Shown one piece after another: positions 1 through 9,122 of a stretch of 64,000 nt of DNA. The position numbers and the translations under genes are program-made. This stretch comes from Dyella sedimenti (GTDB taxonomy: Bacteria > Pseudomonadota > Gammaproteobacteria > Xanthomonadales > Rhodanobacteraceae), in assembly GCF_022760995.1 (NCBI RefSeq), contig NZ_JAKWJO010000006.1, forward strand, positions 1 through 64,000. The letters are read 5' to 3'. A model generated the notes under the pieces. The model was given only the letters and a program-made list of their open reading frames with translations, made no database searches and was not told the DNA's origin. Within the stretch, counting starts at the first letter, position 1. Every line of letters starts with the position of its first letter.

Positions 1-42
1 AAGGCGTTTCTCTTTGGGCGCGACGATGGCGGGTGCGGACAC
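1..42 (-). CDS. 5' end of a divergent gene, cut by window edge
   Basis: On the minus strand a GTG at 42-40 is preceded by a GAGGG ribosome-binding site four bases upstream and opens a frame that runs off the left edge, beginning V/M-S-A-P-A-I-V-A-P-K-E-K-R-L. An in-frame ATG at 60 is an alternative start. Too little is visible to name the product. Its divergent position relative to the rhomboid gene supports a real start here, but this is an inference from the RBS and open frame only. Confidence 0.3.
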   Translation of the reverse strand, partial: MSAPAIVAPKEKRL

Positions 43-120
43 GTTACCCTCGCCTGGCATGGCGATCGCCTATGATGCGAATCCTGTCCCGGCCGTATCC
101 CTAGCGGAGCACTCCATCCC

Positions 121-804
121 GTGTTCGTCCATGTCGAAACCCGGCGTCGCCAGCACGTGCAGTGGGCCACGGTGTTGCTGGTGGTCGTGTGCGTGATCAG
201 CTTCGTGGGCTTTGCGCTGATGCCCGGGCCGCAGCGTGTGTCGATGTGGCTGGAATGGGGCACGGTGCCCGCCGATATCTTCGACGCCAAGGTGCCGCTG
301 CTGCCGCAGTTGCATGATCCGTCGCTGCTGCGTCTGTTCACGGCGCTGTTCATTCACCTGGCCTGGCTGCATCTGTTGGGTAACCTGTTGTTCCTGGTGA
401 TCTTCGGCATCCCGGCGGAGCGGGCGCTGGGTTCCTTCCGGTTCCTGGCGCTGTTCGTGCTGGGCGGCATGGTGGCCAACCTGGTGGGTGCCCTGTCCCT
501 GGCCGGGGTGCGTTCGCCCATCATCGGCTGCAGCGGCGCGGTATCGGCGGTGCTGGGTACCTATATCGCGCTGTTCCCGCGGGCGCGCCTGGGCCTGGTG
601 CTGCCGCTGGGCCTGTACCTGGAATTTGTGCGCGTGCCGGCCTTCCTGCTGATCGGCATCTGGGTGCTGCTGCAGCTGCTTTTCAGCTATGCGGGGCCGA
701 GCTATGGCGCGGTGGTCTGGTGGACCCATATCGCCGGCTTCCTGTTCGGCGTGGTGTTCGCCCTGTTCTCGCGCGAGGCCATTGCGCGGCGCCTGCGTGG
801 ATAA
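121..804 (+). CDS. rhomboid family intramembrane serine protease
   Basis: A 227-aa polytopic inner-membrane protein of the rhomboid family, which cleaves membrane-spanning substrates within the bilayer. The catalytic serine motif GCSG is at residues 136-139 (Ser138), the catalytic His203 lies in WWTHIAG on a later helix, and the HLLGN motif of TM2 sits at 84-88. About six hydrophobic segments are visible. The start is a GTG at 121 with a GGAG about 12 bases upstream; no better in-frame start is seen. The next gene follows after 7 bases, so the two are probably co-transcribed. The substrate cannot be told from sequence. Confidence 0.88.
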   Translation: MFVHVETRRRQHVQWATVLLVVVCVISFVGFALMPGPQRVSMWLEWGTVPADIFDAKVPLLPQLHDPSLLRLFTALFIHLAWLHLLGNLLFLVIFGIPAERALGSFRFLALFVLGGMVANLVGALSLAGVRSPIIGCSGAVSAVLGTYIALFPRARLGLVLPLGLYLEFVRVPAFLLIGIWVLLQLLFSYAGPSYGAVVWWTHIAGFLFGVVFALFSREAIARRLRG

Positions 805-811
805 TAGGCCC

Positions 812-1135
812 ATGCGCAACAAGAAACTCTACAAGGTCACCTTCCTGCACCTGGGCAAGTGCTACGAGCTCTATGCCCGCCACGTTGCCTCGAGCAACCT
901 GTGGGGCTTTACCGAAGTGGGCGAGCTGGTGTTCGAACCGGTGGGCGAGGGCCTGCTGGTCGATCCCACCGAGGAGCGCCTACGCGAGGAATTCAAGGAC
1001 ACCCGCGTGCTGCACTTGCCGATGCAGTCGGTATTGCGTATCGAGGAAGTGGAGAGCAAGAGCGCGCCGGTGATCCGCGACGCTGCCGACGGCCAGAAAA
1101 TCACGCCGTTCCCGATGCCGCCGCGCGTGCGCTGA
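812..1135 (+). CDS. DUF1820 family protein
   Basis: A 107-aa soluble protein that begins MRNKKLYKVTFLHLGKCYEL, matching the conserved N-terminus of the DUF1820 family found widely in gammaproteobacteria. No catalytic motif or membrane segment is visible and the function is unknown. ATG at 812 is chosen because the conserved family start coincides with it; upstream in-frame codons belong to the overlapping rhomboid region. It lies 7 bases after the rhomboid stop, probably in the same transcript. Confidence 0.85.
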   Translation: MRNKKLYKVTFLHLGKCYELYARHVASSNLWGFTEVGELVFEPVGEGLLVDPTEERLREEFKDTRVLHLPMQSVLRIEEVESKSAPVIRDAADGQKITPFPMPPRVR

Positions 1136-1146
1136 AGCCATGCGCC

Positions 1147-2271
1147 TCAGGCGTGGCGGACCACGGCGAGGACGATCTCCACCACGATCAGCACGATGAT
1201 GGCCAGCTCCATCAGCTCGCCCCGCTTGCTGGACGCTTCCTCGTACAGGGCGGCGTAGCTGTCGCGGATGATCGCCAGCTTGCGGTCCACTGCCTTGCTC
1301 ACGTGCGGCACGCGGAACAGTTCCAGCGCGGAGGCGTAGACGCGCGCGAGATAGACGTCCTCGGTGACCTGCAGCGCGTTGTCCACCTTCTCGGTGATCT
1401 CGGTGACTTCGGCCACCAGCGTGTATAGCTTTCGCGCCAGGTCGGCGTAGCGGCGCGCGGCGAATGGATTGGCCACGTTGTGCGTCGCCTCGACCAGGTC
1501 GTACATGCGCGGCAGCTCGTCGTCGAGTAGCTCGTCGTAGTAGCGCATCTCCAGCAGCTGCGCGTTGGCCACTTCCAGGATGTCCACCACGTCCGATTCG
1601 CCGCGCGGCTCGATGATGAAGGCCCGGTCCCAGGTGAGCACGGCCAGGTCGTCCGTGTAATAGGCGAAGCGTTGGCGCAGCAGCTCCTGCCGCGACTGCT
1701 CGGAGAGCGGCCGCGATTCGCCCGCCAGCAGCGGCACCAGGTCCAGTTCGTCGGTCAGGCTGGCCGTGCTGGAGATGCCTTCCAGGGCGTGCACCAGGCC
1801 AAGCAGGTAGTCCTCTTGCAGCGGCTCGGCGCTGGGGCGCAGCAACGCCGGCTGCATCAGCGCCACGATGTTCTGCACCAGCTGCGTCCATACCGGATTG
1901 CCTGAGGCGATGCCCAGGACGGCGTCGGCGGCGTTCACGCGTGCGCTGAAATCGCTCCAGGACAGGTCGTCCGCCGGCAGGTGGATCGACAGCGCTGCCA
2001 CGCCGAATTCGTAGAGCCGCGCCATCACGGCAGCCTGGAACGTCTGGTCGCCCAGTTCGATCGGCATCGGCTCGAGCACCAGTTCCACCGGCGGCACGCC
2101 GAAGGTCATGGCTTTCGGCGAGGCGGTGAGCAGGCGGCTGCGTGCCGCCGCCGTGCGCGCATGGCGTGCCCACAATGACTCCACGGCGGGCAGGTCGATG
2201 CTGTCGGCGATGTCCACCAGACGCATGGCGATCACCGAGGCCCGGTGAACGTGCGGGCGACGTTTGTCCAT
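1147..2271 (-). CDS. RMD1/YagE family protein (DUF155)
   Basis: A 374-aa protein resembling the RMD1/DUF155 family: a soluble alpha/beta body with the segment YYTDDLAVLTWDRAFIIEPRG in its middle (about residues 200-220), a helical part with Leu-Tyr-rich pattern, and one C-terminal hydrophobic helix (about 350-370, LMELAIIVLIVVEIVLAV) followed by a very short tail. In yeast the family acts in mitochondrial translation, but the bacterial role is not established. Start at ATG 2271 has GGGA eight bases upstream; Met16 is an alternative. It ends convergently with the DUF1820 gene, 11 bases apart. Confidence 0.8.
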   Translation of the reverse strand: MDKRRPHVHRASVIAMRLVDIADSIDLPAVESLWARHARTAAARSRLLTASPKAMTFGVPPVELVLEPMPIELGDQTFQAAVMARLYEFGVAALSIHLPADDLSWSDFSARVNAADAVLGIASGNPVWTQLVQNIVALMQPALLRPSAEPLQEDYLLGLVHALEGISSTASLTDELDLVPLLAGESRPLSEQSRQELLRQRFAYYTDDLAVLTWDRAFIIEPRGESDVVDILEVANAQLLEMRYYDELLDDELPRMYDLVEATHNVANPFAARRYADLARKLYTLVAEVTEITEKVDNALQVTEDVYLARVYASALELFRVPHVSKAVDRKLAIIRDSYAALYEEASSKRGELMELAIIVLIVVEIVLAVVRHA

Positions 2272-2338
2272 GGTGCCTGTCCCTGCCTTGTCGGCGTACG
2301 GCCTGGCGCCATTCTAGAGCGCCAGGATGACGGTCACG

Positions 2339-3061
2339 TCATCCCGCGGCGAGCCCGTGGTGGCGGGAAAACTGGCGGAACAGCCGCCTAGCCAGCGGCG
2401 TCGGCGCCACCTGCCGGAAGGTGTGGTGGGGATCGAAGCCTTCGCGGCGCATGTCGTGATGCTTGCGCCGGATATACGCGCGCATCACGTCGGCGTTGAA
2501 CTCGGGGTGGAACTGGGTGCTCATCGCGTTGGCGGCGTAGCGCACCAGGTGATGGGGATCGCGCGATGAACTGGCCAGCGTCGCGGCACCCCTGGGCAGT
2601 TCCAGCACGCTTTGCTCATGCGTGGCATGCGCCTTGAACGTGGTGGGCAGCGGATGGACGAGCGGGTCGTCCTTGGCGGCATCGAGCAACTGGATCGTCA
2701 CCGTGCCGATCTCGCGGCCGCCCGGCAGGTAGTCGACGCGGCCGCCCAGGGCGTGCGCCATCAACTGGTGGCCGTAGCACACGCCGAACAGCGGCAGTTC
2801 CGCGTCCATCGCGTCGCGGATCCAGCCGGCGGTGCGTTCACTCCAGGCGGAGCGCTCGGTAACCATGGCGGCCGAGCCGGTAATCAGGGCGCCGGCGACG
2901 TCGCCGGGCGGGGGCAGGGTTTCGCCTGCCTCCACGTCCACCACGCGGAGGCGTGCGGGCGACAACCCCGCGCCCAGGCGGAACCAATGCGGGAAGTCGC
3001 CGTGGCGGGCACGGATGGGCTGGGGCGCGCGGCCGGTGCGGATAATCAGGACGGGCTTCAT
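2339..3061 (-). CDS. class I glutamine amidotransferase-like protein
   Basis: A 240-aa GATase class I domain protein. The nucleophile Cys95 sits in GVCYGHQ and the His185/Glu187 pair in FHPEF, so the glutaminase triad is complete; the segment PGGREIGT is also typical of the GMP-synthase-like stand-alone group. No synthetase domain is attached, so the ammonia acceptor is unknown. The family start MKPVLIIRTG at 3061 is chosen; the frame stays open to a TTG at 3100 and ATGs at 3094 and 3091, directly after the stop of the upstream ATPase gene, so an extra 10-13 residues are possible. It is probably co-transcribed with that gene. Confidence 0.85.
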   Translation of the reverse strand: MKPVLIIRTGRAPQPIRARHGDFPHWFRLGAGLSPARLRVVDVEAGETLPPPGDVAGALITGSAAMVTERSAWSERTAGWIRDAMDAELPLFGVCYGHQLMAHALGGRVDYLPGGREIGTVTIQLLDAAKDDPLVHPLPTTFKAHATHEQSVLELPRGAATLASSSRDPHHLVRYAANAMSTQFHPEFNADVMRAYIRRKHHDMRREGFDPHHTFRQVAPTPLARRLFRQFSRHHGLAAG

Positions 3062-3100
3062 GCGGAAAGACGGTTTGGAGTGGTTCCCCATCATGCGCAA

Positions 3101-4912
3101 CTAGGCTGAACCGTGCTCGATGGGCGGTATCACGGTCAGCACCTCCTGCACGGTGGTGAGGCCGCGCGCCACCTGCTCGGCGGCGGAGATGCGCAGCGGC
3201 CGCATGCCCTCGGCCAATGCGGCGTGGCCGAAATGGCCGAGATCGAGCTGCGACGAGATCAGGCCGCGCAGGCGGGACGATAGCTGCAGCATCTCGTAGA
3301 TGCCGGTACGGCCCATGAAGCCGGTATTGCGGCATTCCAGGCAGCCGACGGGGCGGAACACCATTTCCGGCAGCGGCAGCGACCAGTCGTGGGTGAGCGC
3401 GGTCCACTCGTGCGGATCTTGCGCGGTTTCCTGCTTGCAGTGCGGGCACAGCGTTCGCACCAGTCGCTGCGCGACCACGCCGGTCAGGGTGGACTGGATC
3501 AGGTAATGCGGCACGCCCAGGTCGAGCAGGCGGGTCACCGCGCTGGGGGCGTCGTTGGTATGCAGCGTGGAAAGCACCAGGTGGCCGGTGAGCGATGCCT
3601 GCACCGCCATCTGCGCGGTCTCCAGGTCGCGGATCTCGCCCACCATGATGATGTCCGGGTCCTGGCGCAGCAGGGTGCGAACGCCAGCGGCGAAGTCGAG
3701 GTCGATCGACGCCTGCACCTGCATCTGGTTGAACTCGGGGCTGACCATCTCGATCGGGTCTTCCACCGTGCACACGTTCAATTCGGGCGTGGCCAGGTGC
3801 TTGAGCGTGGAATACAGCGTGGTGGTCTTGCCCGAGCCAGTGGGACCGGTCACCAGCACGATGCCGTGCGGGCGCTCCACCATCGACCGCCATAGTTCGC
3901 CTTCGCGGGCCGAGAAGCCCAGCTGCGCGAAGTCCTTGGCCACGATGTCCGGATCGAAGATGCGCATCACCACCTTCTCGCCGAAGGCGGTAGGCATGGT
4001 GGAGATGCGCAGTTCCACCTCGCGGCCGCCGGCCGAGCGGGTCTTGATGCGGCCGTCCTGCGGACGGCGCTTCTCGGCCACGTCCATGCGCGAGAGGATC
4101 TTGATGCGCGCGGTCACCGCGGTCATCACCGGCGGCGGCAGCTCGAACACCTTGTGCATCACGCCGTCGATGCGGAAGCGCATCTGGCCCGCCTCGCGAC
4201 GCGGCTCCAGGTGGATGTCCGAGGCGCGTTGCTCGAAGGCGTACTGCAGCAGCCAGTCCACGATGTGCACGACGTGGCGGTCGTCCGCGCCGACCTCGCC
4301 GCCCTTGCCCAGCTCCACCAGTTGTTCGAAGTTGAGGATGGCGGAGGAATCGTAGCCGCTGGCCTTGGCATCCTGCGCCAGCTGGATCGAACGCTGGACG
4401 CCGTAGAACTCCAGCAGGTAGCGGTTGATGTCCAGCGGGTTGGACACCACGCGCCTGATGTCCCGCCGCAGCATGTGCGTCAGGTCGGCCGCCCAGCCCT
4501 GGTCGAACGGCTCGCAGGTCGCGAAGGTGACCTCACCCGTATCCACCGCCACCGGCAGGATGCGATGGCGTTCCGCGTAGGCGCGGCTGACCACCTGAGT
4601 CACCGCGGCCGCGTTGATCTTCATCGGGTCGATCTTCAGGTACGGCAGCTGGGCGTGGCCGGCCAGCCATTCGGTCAGCGCCTCCAGGCTCAGGGGGCGG
4701 CCCGGCTCGCGCTGGTTGGGCAGCTTGGCGTTGGCCACCAGCACCAGCGGATGCAGTTCCACCGTGCTGCGGCCGCTGCGCGCGCCCATGCGTACCTGCT
4801 TGGCGTCCTCGGCCAGCAGGTAGCCGTCCACCACCAGGGTGGCCAACACTTCGTCCAGCGTCAGCCGGTTGCGTCGGCCGAGCAGGGACACGGTTTGCGG
4901 TGAAGCGGCCAT
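3101..4912 (-). CDS. GspE/PulE/PilB-type secretion ATPase
   Basis: A 603-aa ATPase of the type II secretion/type IV pilus motor family. An N-terminal GspE/MshE-like domain covers about residues 15-180. The ATPase core carries Walker A GPTGSGKT (356-363), an Asp box and Walker [10 protein letters not shown] (418-426), and a tetracysteine zinc site (Cys489, Cys492, Cys524, Cys527) follows. Residues are intact, so an active hexameric motor is expected at the cytoplasmic membrane. No pseudopilin, secretin or platform gene lies nearby, so the partner system must be elsewhere. Start ATG at 4912; it is divergent from glyQ. Confidence 0.88.
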   Translation of the reverse strand: MAASPQTVSLLGRRNRLTLDEVLATLVVDGYLLAEDAKQVRMGARSGRSTVELHPLVLVANAKLPNQREPGRPLSLEALTEWLAGHAQLPYLKIDPMKINAAAVTQVVSRAYAERHRILPVAVDTGEVTFATCEPFDQGWAADLTHMLRRDIRRVVSNPLDINRYLLEFYGVQRSIQLAQDAKASGYDSSAILNFEQLVELGKGGEVGADDRHVVHIVDWLLQYAFEQRASDIHLEPRREAGQMRFRIDGVMHKVFELPPPVMTAVTARIKILSRMDVAEKRRPQDGRIKTRSAGGREVELRISTMPTAFGEKVVMRIFDPDIVAKDFAQLGFSAREGELWRSMVERPHGIVLVTGPTGSGKTTTLYSTLKHLATPELNVCTVEDPIEMVSPEFNQMQVQASIDLDFAAGVRTLLRQDPDIIMVGEIRDLETAQMAVQASLTGHLVLSTLHTNDAPSAVTRLLDLGVPHYLIQSTLTGVVAQRLVRTLCPHCKQETAQDPHEWTALTHDWSLPLPEMVFRPVGCLECRNTGFMGRTGIYEMLQLSSRLRGLISSQLDLGHFGHAALAEGMRPLRISAAEQVARGLTTVQEVLTVIPPIEHGSA

Positions 4913-4970
4913 GCGCGAATCTCCCCCTGTCGGGTTTTCGCCGAAAAACCAGCGGCGAAAGCGGTCCGGC

Positions 4971-4976
4971 TATACT
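4971..4976 (+). promoter_or_regulatory. -10 element candidate for glyQS
   Basis: TATACT at 4971-4976 in the glyQ direction is a close match to the sigma-70 -10 consensus. It would give a start site near 4983 and a short leader of about 24 bases before the ATG at 5007. No convincing -35 hexamer is seen at 16-18 bases upstream. The site lies in the 94-bp divergent gap with the ATPase gene. Confidence 0.4.
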
Positions 4977-5006
4977 AACGCGCTTTATCGACGCCCACGG
5001 GAAGCC

Positions 5007-5914
<908 letters not shown>

Positions 5915-5918
<4 letters not shown>

Positions 5919-8065
5919 GCGCCGCCACCAAGCCGCTGCTGATCGAACTGGGCACCGAGGAACTGCCGCCCAAGGCACTGGACGAACTGTCCGCCGCGTT
6001 CCTGCGCGGCATCTGCGATGGCCTGGCCAAACGTGGTATCGACGCGGCGCTGGACCAGGCGGTGCGCTACGCCTCGCCGCGTCGTCTGGCCGTCCATATC
6101 CCGGCCGTGGCGGTGAACCAGCCCGAGCAGAGCATCGAGCGCCGCGGCCCCGCCGTGAATGCCGCGCTCGACGCGAACGGCCAGCCGGGTAAGGCGCTGC
6201 AGGGCTTCGCGCAGTCGTGCGGCGTCAGCGTCGAGCAGTTGGAAAAGTTGGAAACCGACAAGGGCGCGTGGTTCGTGTTCCGCGCGGTGAAGCCGGGCCA
6301 GCCGGTCGCCGCCCTGCTGCCCGAGATCGTGGACGAGGCGCTCAAGGGTCTGCCCATCCCCCGGCCGATGCGCTGGGGCGACCACGACTACACCTTCGTG
6401 CGCCCGGTGCACTGGCTGGTGATGCTGCACGGCGCGGAGATCATCGACGGCAGCGTGCTGGGCTTGGCCAGCGGACGCCAGTCGCGCGGCCACCGCTTCA
6501 TGCATCCGCAGCCGGTGCACGTGGCCGACGCCGACAGCTGGCTCGACGCCATGCGCGCGGCCAAGGTGCTGGCCGATCCCGACGAGCGCCGCCAGACCAT
6601 CCGTGGCGAAGTGGCTCGCGTGGGCGCCACGACCGGCGGCGTGCCCCAGCTTGACGACGCCCTGCTGGACGAGATCGCCAACCTCACCGAGTGGCCGGTG
6701 GCCATCGCCTGCACCTTCGACCGCGAATTCCTCGCGGTGCCGCCCGAGGCGCTGGTCACCACCATGGAGACCAACCAGAAGTTCGTGCCGGTGTTCGACG
6801 CCGCCGGCAGGCTCACCGAGCACTTCATCGGCGTGGCCAACATCGCCAGCAAGGACCCGGCCGAGATCCGCAAGGGTTACGAGCGCGTGATCCGCCCGCG
6901 CTTCGCCGACGCCAAGTTCTTCTGGGACGAGGACCTCAAGACCCCGCTGACCTCCTACCAGGACGCGCTCAAGAACGTCACCTACCAGCAGGCGCTGGGC
7001 AGCCTGTGGGACAAGAGCGTGCGCGTGGCCGAGCTGGCCCGCATCGTCGCCGGCCGCGTCGGCGTGGACGCCGGTGCCGCGACGCGCGCCGCCGCGCTCA
7101 GCAAGTGCGACCTGCTGACCCGCATGGTCGGCGAGTTCCCCGAGCTGCAGGGCGTGATGGGCCGCTACTACGCCGCCCACCACGGCGAGGCCGGGGACGT
7201 GGCCGACGCGCTGGACAGCTACTACCAGCCGCGCTTCGCCGGCGACGCCATCGCCGCCGGGGACGTGGGCCGCGTGCTCGCCGTGGCCGACCGCCTGGAT
7301 ACGCTGGCCGGCATCTTCGCCGTGGGCCTCAAGCCCAGCGGCAACAAGGACCCGTTCGCGCTGCGCCGCGCCGCGCTCGGCCTGGCCCGCACCCTGATCG
7401 AGGGCGAGCTGGCGCTGGACCTGCGCGCCAACTTCGCCGAGGCGCTGGAACTGCTGCCCGAGGCGGCGCTGGCCGCCGGCCTCAAGCCAGGCAAGGACGG
7501 CAAGGCACCGGCCCTGGACGCCGGCAAGCGCCGCGCCGCGCTGGTCGATGAGCTTTATGACTTCGTGCTCGAGCGCCTGCGTGGCTACTACGCCGACCAG
7601 GGTTTCACCGGCGAGCAATTCGAGGCCGTGCTGGCGGTGGCGCCGGATACCCTGGTCGATTTCGACCGCCGCCTGCGCGCGGTGGCCGAGTTCGGCCGCC
7701 GTCCGGAAGCGTTGAGCCTGGCCGCCGCCAACAAGCGCGTGGCCAACATCCTGCGCAAGCAGGCCGAGGAGGCTGGTGCCGCGCCCATCGGCACCGCCGT
7801 GGACCCTGCGCATTTCGAGGCCGAGGCCGAGCGCGCGCTGGCGGCGGCGCTGGACAGCGCGCGCGCCGACACCGCCGCGCCGCTGCAGGCCGGCGACTAT
7901 GCCGCCGTGCTGACCCGGCTGGCGCAGCTGCAGGCGCCGGTGGACGCCTTCTTCGACGGCGTGCTGGTCAACGCGGACAATCCGGCCGTGCGGGCCAACC
8001 GCCTGGCCCTGCTGGGCCAGCTCAAGGCGCAGTTCGGCGCCATCGCGGACATCGCCCGCTTGTAA
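5915..8065 (+). CDS. glyS: glycine--tRNA ligase beta subunit
   Basis: A 716-aa beta subunit, needed with GlyQ for tRNA-Gly binding and charging. It opens with [15 protein letters not shown], the signature of GlyS, and has the HD-like segment and the C-terminal DALR-type anticodon-binding region (about 600-700) expected for the family; length is close to the usual 690-700. The ATG at 5915 overlaps the glyQ stop. A strong hairpin lies about 110 bases after the stop. Confidence 0.98.
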
Positions 8066-8081
8066 GCCGGGGCTTCGATCC

Positions 8082-8124
8082 GAGCACCCCTCCCAGCCTC
8101 CTCTGCGAGCAGGGGAGGGGGCTC
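8082..8124. repeat. imperfect CCCTCCC...GGGAGGG intergenic palindrome
   Basis: Arms of the type CCCCTCCC and GGGGAGGG flank a short centre just after the glyS stop. Related palindromes occur at 27389-27420, 45038-45063 and 47831-47854, always between genes, suggesting a dispersed element family. Confidence 0.45.
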
Positions 8125-8172
8125 GTCATCGCGAAGCCTTGGAGCAAGCCCCAAACTCCAGTCATCACAATG

Positions 8173-8203
8173 CAGAACGGCAGCCTTTAGGGCTGCCGTT
8201 CTG
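8173..8203. terminator. hairpin between convergent glyS and XRE regulator
   Basis: A perfect 13-bp stem, CAGAACGGCAGCC paired with GGCTGCCGTTCTG, closes a 5-base loop. There is no long T tract on either side, so it is a likely bidirectional terminator or transcript-end stabiliser rather than a strong intrinsic terminator. Confidence 0.55.
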
Positions 8204-8229
8204 CTATCCGCCTGTTGGGCGCCGTTCGC

Positions 8230-8796
8230 TCAGGCGGCGGCCTGGCGACCGCGCTTCACGCGCTCGTGCAGGCGCTGGTTGAACGCCACCATCGCCGTGG
8301 CATCCACGTCGGAGCCGCCAGGACCGAGGATTTCGTACAGGTCCGCCAGCATGTCCGCGTTGTCGGCCAGGGTCAGGCGGCTCTCGGCCAGGTCGAGTTC
8401 CGACTGCAGGATGCGCAGCGCCGTGTTCAGGCGGTTCGGGTCCATCGCCATGCCGCTGGCATGCAAGGTGTCGGCGGCCGTGCGCAGCTTGGAGCGATGG
8501 CGGCTGGCAGAAGCCTCGGCGTTCGGCAGTTCCTCGCCCGACGCGATGTTGTCCGCCTGGATCGAACCCTCGCCGGCAACCAGCCACACCAGGGAAATCC
8601 CCAGCGTCTTGGCCAGCGTGACGCAGCGCGCCCGCGAAGGGTCGGTGTTGCCGTCGCGCCAGCTGCGCACGACGCCCTCGGAGAAGCCGCACATGCGCGC
8701 GATCTCGGTGACGCTGCCCACCCGCTGGATCAACACCTTGATGCGGTCGGCAAAGGTGTTCGCGGGTTCTTGTGTCGTAATTTTTTGCATATTCAT
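8230..8796 (-). CDS. XRE-type helix-turn-helix transcriptional regulator
   Basis: A 188-aa DNA-binding protein. Residues about 15-65 form a Cro/CI-type HTH (IARMCGFSEGVVRSWRDG). The C-terminal part is helical and polar, not a LexA-like protease domain. ATG at 8796 is chosen because AGGAAA sits eight bases upstream; the frame stays open further up but without an RBS. It is divergent from a TonB receptor gene across 326 bp, so autoregulation or control of the receptor is possible. A phage-repressor origin cannot be excluded, but no other phage genes are present. Confidence 0.75.
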   Translation of the reverse strand: MNMQKITTQEPANTFADRIKVLIQRVGSVTEIARMCGFSEGVVRSWRDGNTDPSRARCVTLAKTLGISLVWLVAGEGSIQADNIASGEELPNAEASASRHRSKLRTAADTLHASGMAMDPNRLNTALRILQSELDLAESRLTLADNADMLADLYEILGPGGSDVDATAMVAFNQRLHERVKRGRQAAA

Positions 8797-9122
8797 CGCA
8801 GTTTCCTGGCGGATGGCGACAAGTTGCGGCGAGCGTGAACCGACAATTGGCGCGGCAACGTGAGGCAAGCGTTACAAAATCGTTGACACTCGCAAGTTCT
8901 ATCGATTAGTTTCGTAATTTCTTGTAGATGAGTGCTCGCAGGAGCAACTTCTACCGGAACCAAGAACGCAATTGTCGTTGATTGGTAACCACGGTCACGC
9001 CGACTTGTTCAGCTGGTAGACAGCTTTCCCTGAGGTGCAACGCCCCAGGGGCCTGCAATCGCCAGGGTGAGCCGGTTTTTCGACTCCGGTTGGGGCCGGG
9101 GTCTTTCATCTGGGGAGACAAT
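8797..9122. promoter_or_regulatory. divergent intergenic region with CGACAATTG inverted pair
   Basis: This 326-bp gap separates the XRE regulator from the TonB receptor and is locally less GC-rich. It contains a TTGACA hexamer at 8883-8888 in the receptor direction without a good -10. CGACAATTG at 8841-8849 recurs inverted as CAATTGTCG at 8969-8977, a possible pair of regulator sites. GGGGAGA just before 9123 is the receptor RBS. No gene is seen in it. Confidence 0.4.

Noticed and set aside
8230-8796. Prophage remnant suggested by the CI-like HTH protein
   Set aside because: No integrase, structural gene, attachment site or composition shift surrounds it.
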